Below are positions 60,846-64,000 of a stretch of DNA of 64,000 nucleotides, piece after piece. The stretch is from Shouchella oshimensis (GTDB lineage: Bacteria; Bacillota; Bacilli; Bacillales; Bacillaceae_D). Within the stretch, counting starts at the first letter, position 1. Each line of letters starts with the position of its first letter. The stretch lies in NCBI RefSeq assembly GCF_002019765.1, contig NZ_KV917380.1, positions 3,178,576-3,242,575 on the forward strand, in the 5' to 3' direction. Both the position numbers and the translations under genes were made by a program. The notes under the pieces are model-generated. The model searched no databases, was not told where the DNA came from, and saw nothing but the letters and a program-made list of their open reading frames with translations.

Positions 60846-60904
60846 TTAAAACAATCTGTTCGATCTTTCATGAAAGAAATACCGTCGCATCAATGCTTCA
60901 TTTC

Positions 60905-62272
60905 TCATCCTTTTATTACATCAATTAACCAATCAAAAATGCCTAAAGCATGTAGAAACACGACTACAATCGCAACTGGTACAACGATTCGAATAAACAG
61001 TAGCCACGCAGCAAATAATCTACGACCAGCTGTATTCCCAGCGCTAAACTCTGCATATAATACTTCTTTTTTCATACGTAACGGAATAAAGATCGCAATT
61101 AATAATGCCCCTACTGGTAATAGAATGTTGCTCACTAGAAAATCGACCGCATCAAAAAAGATTTGACCAAAGATCGTGAAATCAGACCAGATACCATACG
61201 ATAAAGCAGATGGTATACCAACGATAAAGATCGCAAGACCAATGATCCAAGCAGACTTTTTACGCTTATTTACATCACCTCTTGTTTGTGCTGCCACGAT
61301 AATTTCAAGCATGGAGAATGCAGAAGTAAGAGCAGCGAATAAAAACAAGATAAGAAAAATAAGGAGGAAGCCCATTCCAAAAGGCATCTGGCTAAATACA
61401 GTTGGCAAGACAGCAAAGATTAATGCTGGTCCTTCATCAGGACTTAGACCGAATGAAAAGACAGCTGGAAAAATGGCTAACCCTGCTAGCAGTGCAACAA
61501 TGAAGTTCATAATCACAATCGCACTTGCCGACTGAATTAAATTCTCTTCCTTCGATAAGTAAGAGCTATATGTGACCATCACTGAAATCCCTAGGCTTAA
61601 AGCAAAGAATGACTGCCCCATTGCAAATAACACACCATCACTCGTTAATTGACTAAAATCAGGAATAAGTAGAAATTCAATTCCTTCCATTGCACCGTCT
61701 AACGTCACGGAGCGAACGACTATGACTAGAAATAAAATAAATAATGCCGGCATCATAATGACACTTGCTTTTTCAATTCCAGCTTGTACACCTTTCGCTA
61801 CTACAATAATCACAAATAGCATGAAGAATAAATGACCGATAATCACAAGAAACGGATCTGCTATGGTTTGATTTAAAATGGCGCCGTATGCTTCGCCGTC
61901 TAACCCTGCTAATTCACCTGTAACTACCTTCCAAATATAAATAACAATCCATCCACCTACTACACTGTAAAAGGACAGCAATAGAAACGCTGTAATCATG
62001 CCAAGGTTTCCTAGACGATGCCATGCCGTTCCAGGTGCTATCGTTTTGTATGAATCAACGGCATTCTTTTGTGTACTCCGTCCGATAACAAATTCGCCAA
62101 TAAGTAACGGTAACCCTACAAGTAAGGTGAACAAAATAAAAATAAGGAAAAAAGCGCCACCTCCATTACTTCCTGCTACGTACGGAAATTTCCATATCGC
62201 TCCTAACCCAATTGCTGATCCTGCAGCGGCTAAGATAAAGCCGTATTTTGAGGACCATTGTTGTTTTTCCAT
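60905..62272 (-). CDS. Sodium:neurotransmitter symporter (NSS) family transporter
   Basis: A 455-residue permease with 11-12 helices of the LeuT fold. [20 protein letters not shown] and [20 protein letters not shown] contain the sodium and substrate sites of helix 1, and the [20 protein letters not shown] segment is the typical helix 6/7. Members such as MhsT import amino acids with sodium, a fitting driver in an alkaliphile. GGAAGGGAG precedes the ATG. Confidence 0.9.
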   Translation of the reverse strand: MEKQQWSSKYGFILAAAGSAIGLGAIWKFPYVAGSNGGGAFFLIFILFTLLVGLPLLIGEFVIGRSTQKNAVDSYKTIAPGTAWHRLGNLGMITAFLLLSFYSVVGGWIVIYIWKVVTGELAGLDGEAYGAILNQTIADPFLVIIGHLFFMLFVIIVVAKGVQAGIEKASVIMMPALFILFLVIVVRSVTLDGAMEGIEFLLIPDFSQLTSDGVLFAMGQSFFALSLGISVMVTYSSYLSKEENLIQSASAIVIMNFIVALLAGLAIFPAVFSFGLSPDEGPALIFAVLPTVFSQMPFGMGFLLIFLILFLFAALTSAFSMLEIIVAAQTRGDVNKRKKSAWIIGLAIFIVGIPSALSYGIWSDFTIFGQIFFDAVDFLVSNILLPVGALLIAIFIPLRMKKEVLYAEFSAGNTAGRRLFAAWLLFIRIVVPVAIVVVFLHALGIFDWLIDVIKG

Positions 62273-62301
62273 AGTAAAGCTCCCTTCCTAACTAACAAGA
62301 G

Positions 62302-62442
62302 TCATTCATTCTTTTCTCTTGTCATTAAGCCTACCATTACGGCTGTAAAAAGAGCAACAAGCATTCCATTCCAGTAATCTCCAATTATGGTTTGCGTTCG
62401 ATACTGCCATGCCGTTTCATAGGGGAGATATACGCTAAGTCG
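62302..62442 (-). other. Open fragment encoding a possible membrane tail
   Basis: A 46-codon minus-strand frame without a clear start ends ...GMLVALFTAVMVGLMTREKNE. It has one hydrophobic helix and a charged end and lies just upstream of the NSS gene. It may be a gene relic or a small protein with an unidentified start; otherwise 62273-62530 looks empty. Confidence 0.25.
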
Positions 62443-62530
62443 CTATCTTCCAAGGTGATGTCTACACTTTCATTGAACCTTAGGCTTTTTCATAAATCAT
62501 CTTGTCATAAAAACATCTCTCCTCTACGCT

Positions 62531-63064
62531 TTACGTTTCTTTCTCTACTTTATAATGTAATTCAACAAACTGATTGAACGTTTGGACTCCTAACAAATGT
62601 AAATTCACATGATACTCGCCTTCTTGAAACAACGCTATCCCTTCTCCAATCATTTTGGGCGCAACAGTGACAATGATTTCATCAATGAGCTCTTCCTCTA
62701 AGCAAGTCTTAAGTAGGTCGCCTCCCCCTACTAGCCATATGGCCTTCCCTTCTTGTTGCTTCAATGTCGTAAAAAATGATTTGACATTCTCATTTGTAAA
62801 TTGAGCATACGAATGCGCGCGAGTTTTCGAACGAGTAAATACATAGCTTTCTTTATCTTGATAGGGATACTCCTCCATCTCGTTCTTTATCCAATCAAAC
62901 GTTTTACGCCCCATCACAACAGTGTCTACAGTTTGATAAAACGTTGAAAAACCATTATCACCTTCTCCTTCTACTGCAAATAACCAATCTAGCTTCTCTT
63001 CTTTTGTCGCTATGTACCCATCCAAACTTGTCGCAATAAACAACATGACTTTTCGTTTAGTCAC
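62531..63064 (-). CDS. Dihydrofolate reductase family protein (RibD C-terminal-like)
   Basis: A 177-residue protein with LFIATSLDGYIATKEEKLDWL, VMGRKTFDWI, the NADP-binding IWLVGGGDLLKTCLEE and IIVTVAPKMIGEG, the pattern of YyaP/YwjB/RibD-C reductases. The true DHFR activity is doubtful in this branch. GTG 63064 follows AGGAG at about ten bases; an in-frame ATG six codons later is the alternative. Confidence 0.85.
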   Translation of the reverse strand: MTKRKVMLFIATSLDGYIATKEEKLDWLFAVEGEGDNGFSTFYQTVDTVVMGRKTFDWIKNEMEEYPYQDKESYVFTRSKTRAHSYAQFTNENVKSFFTTLKQQEGKAIWLVGGGDLLKTCLEEELIDEIIVTVAPKMIGEGIALFQEGEYHVNLHLLGVQTFNQFVELHYKVEKET

Positions 63065-63132
63065 CTTCTACCAACTCCTTTTCGTTCGATACGTTTAGTC
63101 TATCCGAAAATGATGACAGTTCATGTCACATT

Positions 63133-63166
63133 AAAAAAGATTAATGATGTTGGGTATCATTAATCT
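63133..63166 (-). terminator. Terminator of the glutamate dehydrogenase gene
   Basis: On the minus strand AGATTAATGAT pairs perfectly with ATCATTAATCT around seven bases, followed by TTTTT. Confidence 0.85.
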
Positions 63167-63182
63167 CCTGCTTCCGATAAAA

Positions 63183-64000
63183 TTAAATAATTCCTTGGGC
63201 GACCATTACATCAGCGACTTTTCTAAATGCGGCGATATTTGCACCAGCTATGAAATCACCTTCTAAGTCAAATTCCTTTGCAGCAGTAGCGCTTTTCTTA
63301 TAAATACTTGCCATAATCTCTTGTAACATGTTATCAATCTCTTCGAAAGACCAATAAACTCTTGAACTATTTTGTGCCATTTCTAAAGCGGAAACCGCTA
63401 CTCCACCAGCATTCGCGGCTTTTCCAGGACCGAATTGAATCGTATGTTTCTGAAAATACGTAATGGCTTTTTCTGTACAAGGCATATTCGCACCCTCTAT
63501 CACAGCAATGGCACCATTCTGAACAAGGGCTTTAGCATCATCTTCGTCTAATTCATTTTGAGTGGCGCAAGGAAAAGCGAGATCACAGGACAGGTTCCAC
63601 ATCCGGTCTTCCTCGTTATAGGTTGCATCTTGATCATGATCAAGATAAGCCGAAAGAGGCTTGCGTTCTTGCTCTTTTACTTGCTTAATCGTTTTAACAT
63701 CTAATCCTTCTTCCTTATAAATATACCCGCTTGAATCACTGCAAGCCACAACTACTGCCCCTAAATCGACAGCCTTCTCCATGGCGTAAAGAGAGACTTT
63801 ACCAGCTCCAGAGACGATGATGCGCTTTCCTTCTAGCTTGTCCTGTTCATCTTTGAGCATCTCTTCAGCAAAGTAAACCGCACCGTATCCTGTAGATTCG
63901 GTACGCATCAAACTTCCACCTACCTCTATTCCTTTTCCTGTAAAAGCTCCTTTTTCAAAGGCACCGCGCAATCGCTTGTACTGGCCGACCATATAATCAA
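63183..64000 (-). CDS. gdhA: NADP-type glutamate dehydrogenase GdhA (5' part beyond the window)
   Basis: About 272 C-terminal residues are present; the frame is open to the window end, so the ATG at 63992 is internal. DYMVGQYKRLRGAFEKGAFT, GGSLMRTESTGYGAVYFAEE and IIVSGAGKVSLYAMEKAVDLG (Rossmann loop), NEEDRMWNLSCDLAFPCATQ, EGANMPCT and FGPGKAANAGGVAVS are the hexameric small GDH pattern. It catalyses the reductive amination of 2-oxoglutarate with ammonium. GDH usually has GKGLEFGG; here GKGIEVGG. Confidence 0.93.
   Translation of the reverse strand, partial: DYMVGQYKRLRGAFEKGAFTGKGIEVGGSLMRTESTGYGAVYFAEEMLKDEQDKLEGKRIIVSGAGKVSLYAMEKAVDLGAVVVACSDSSGYIYKEEGLDVKTIKQVKEQERKPLSAYLDHDQDATYNEEDRMWNLSCDLAFPCATQNELDEDDAKALVQNGAIAVIEGANMPCTEKAITYFQKHTIQFGPGKAANAGGVAVSALEMAQNSSRVYWSFEEIDNMLQEIMASIYKKSATAAKEFDLEGDFIAGANIAAFRKVADVMVAQGII

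Overview
The window looks like chromosomal DNA of an endospore-forming, probably alkaliphilic or alkali-tolerant Bacillaceae (Alkalihalobacillus / Shouchella type). The evidence is moderate-to-low GC with strong AGGAGG-type ribosome binding sites, a complete LiaIHFSR envelope-stress operon, the wall teichoic acid exporter TagGH, an OpuA-type glycine betaine importer, a 39-residue YjcZ-type sporulation peptide, and very acidic extracytoplasmic proteins. The genus assignment is inference; there is no rRNA or other direct marker. No tRNA, rRNA, CRISPR array or intact transposase was found.

Layout. 1-2.6 kb: end of a tripartite tricarboxylate transporter (TctA, TctB) coupled to a PrpF-like isomerase. 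2.7-9.2 kb: housekeeping enzymes, a DesK/DesR-like two-component system with a perfect dyad operator, a peptidase S66 and a hotdog thioesterase whose tail runs into a repeat element. 9.4-14.6 kb: opuA operon in the order AC-AB-AA, then an ABC-F protein with a leader-peptide/attenuator region. 15.0-21.5 kb: a galactitol/arabitol-type PTS operon (PRD regulator, IIA, IIB, IIC, two zinc dehydrogenases and an unrecognised 52-residue membrane peptide). 21.7-28.7 kb: acetyltransferases, a nucleotidyltransferase-like protein, M42 aminopeptidase, TagGH, CutC. 28.7-32.1 kb: lia operon. 32.2-44.4 kb: YeiH exporter and LysR regulator, two tandem Cys-rich GY proteins, a BAAT-type acyl hydrolase, FolD under a ZTP riboswitch, several membrane proteins, and an Nramp-like transporter lacking the usual metal-binding motifs.

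44.5-58.4 kb is the accessory island. A 2363-residue secreted Rhs/WapA-type polymorphic toxin carries an HNH-like C-terminal nuclease and is followed by its translationally coupled immunity gene, an IS256-family remnant, a second paralogous immunity-like gene, an orphan Rhs tip with a different (RNase-like) toxin, that tip's probable immunity gene, and further small secreted, lipoprotein and decayed immunity-like genes. Recurrent near-identical hairpin terminators punctuate these cassettes. This is the most dynamic part of the window.

58.4-64 kb: a secreted ComEC-like metallo-hydrolase with DUF3006 partner, a PaaI-type thioesterase, a leucine dehydrogenase relic, an NSS sodium symporter, a DHFR-family reductase, and the 3' part of glutamate dehydrogenase running off the window.
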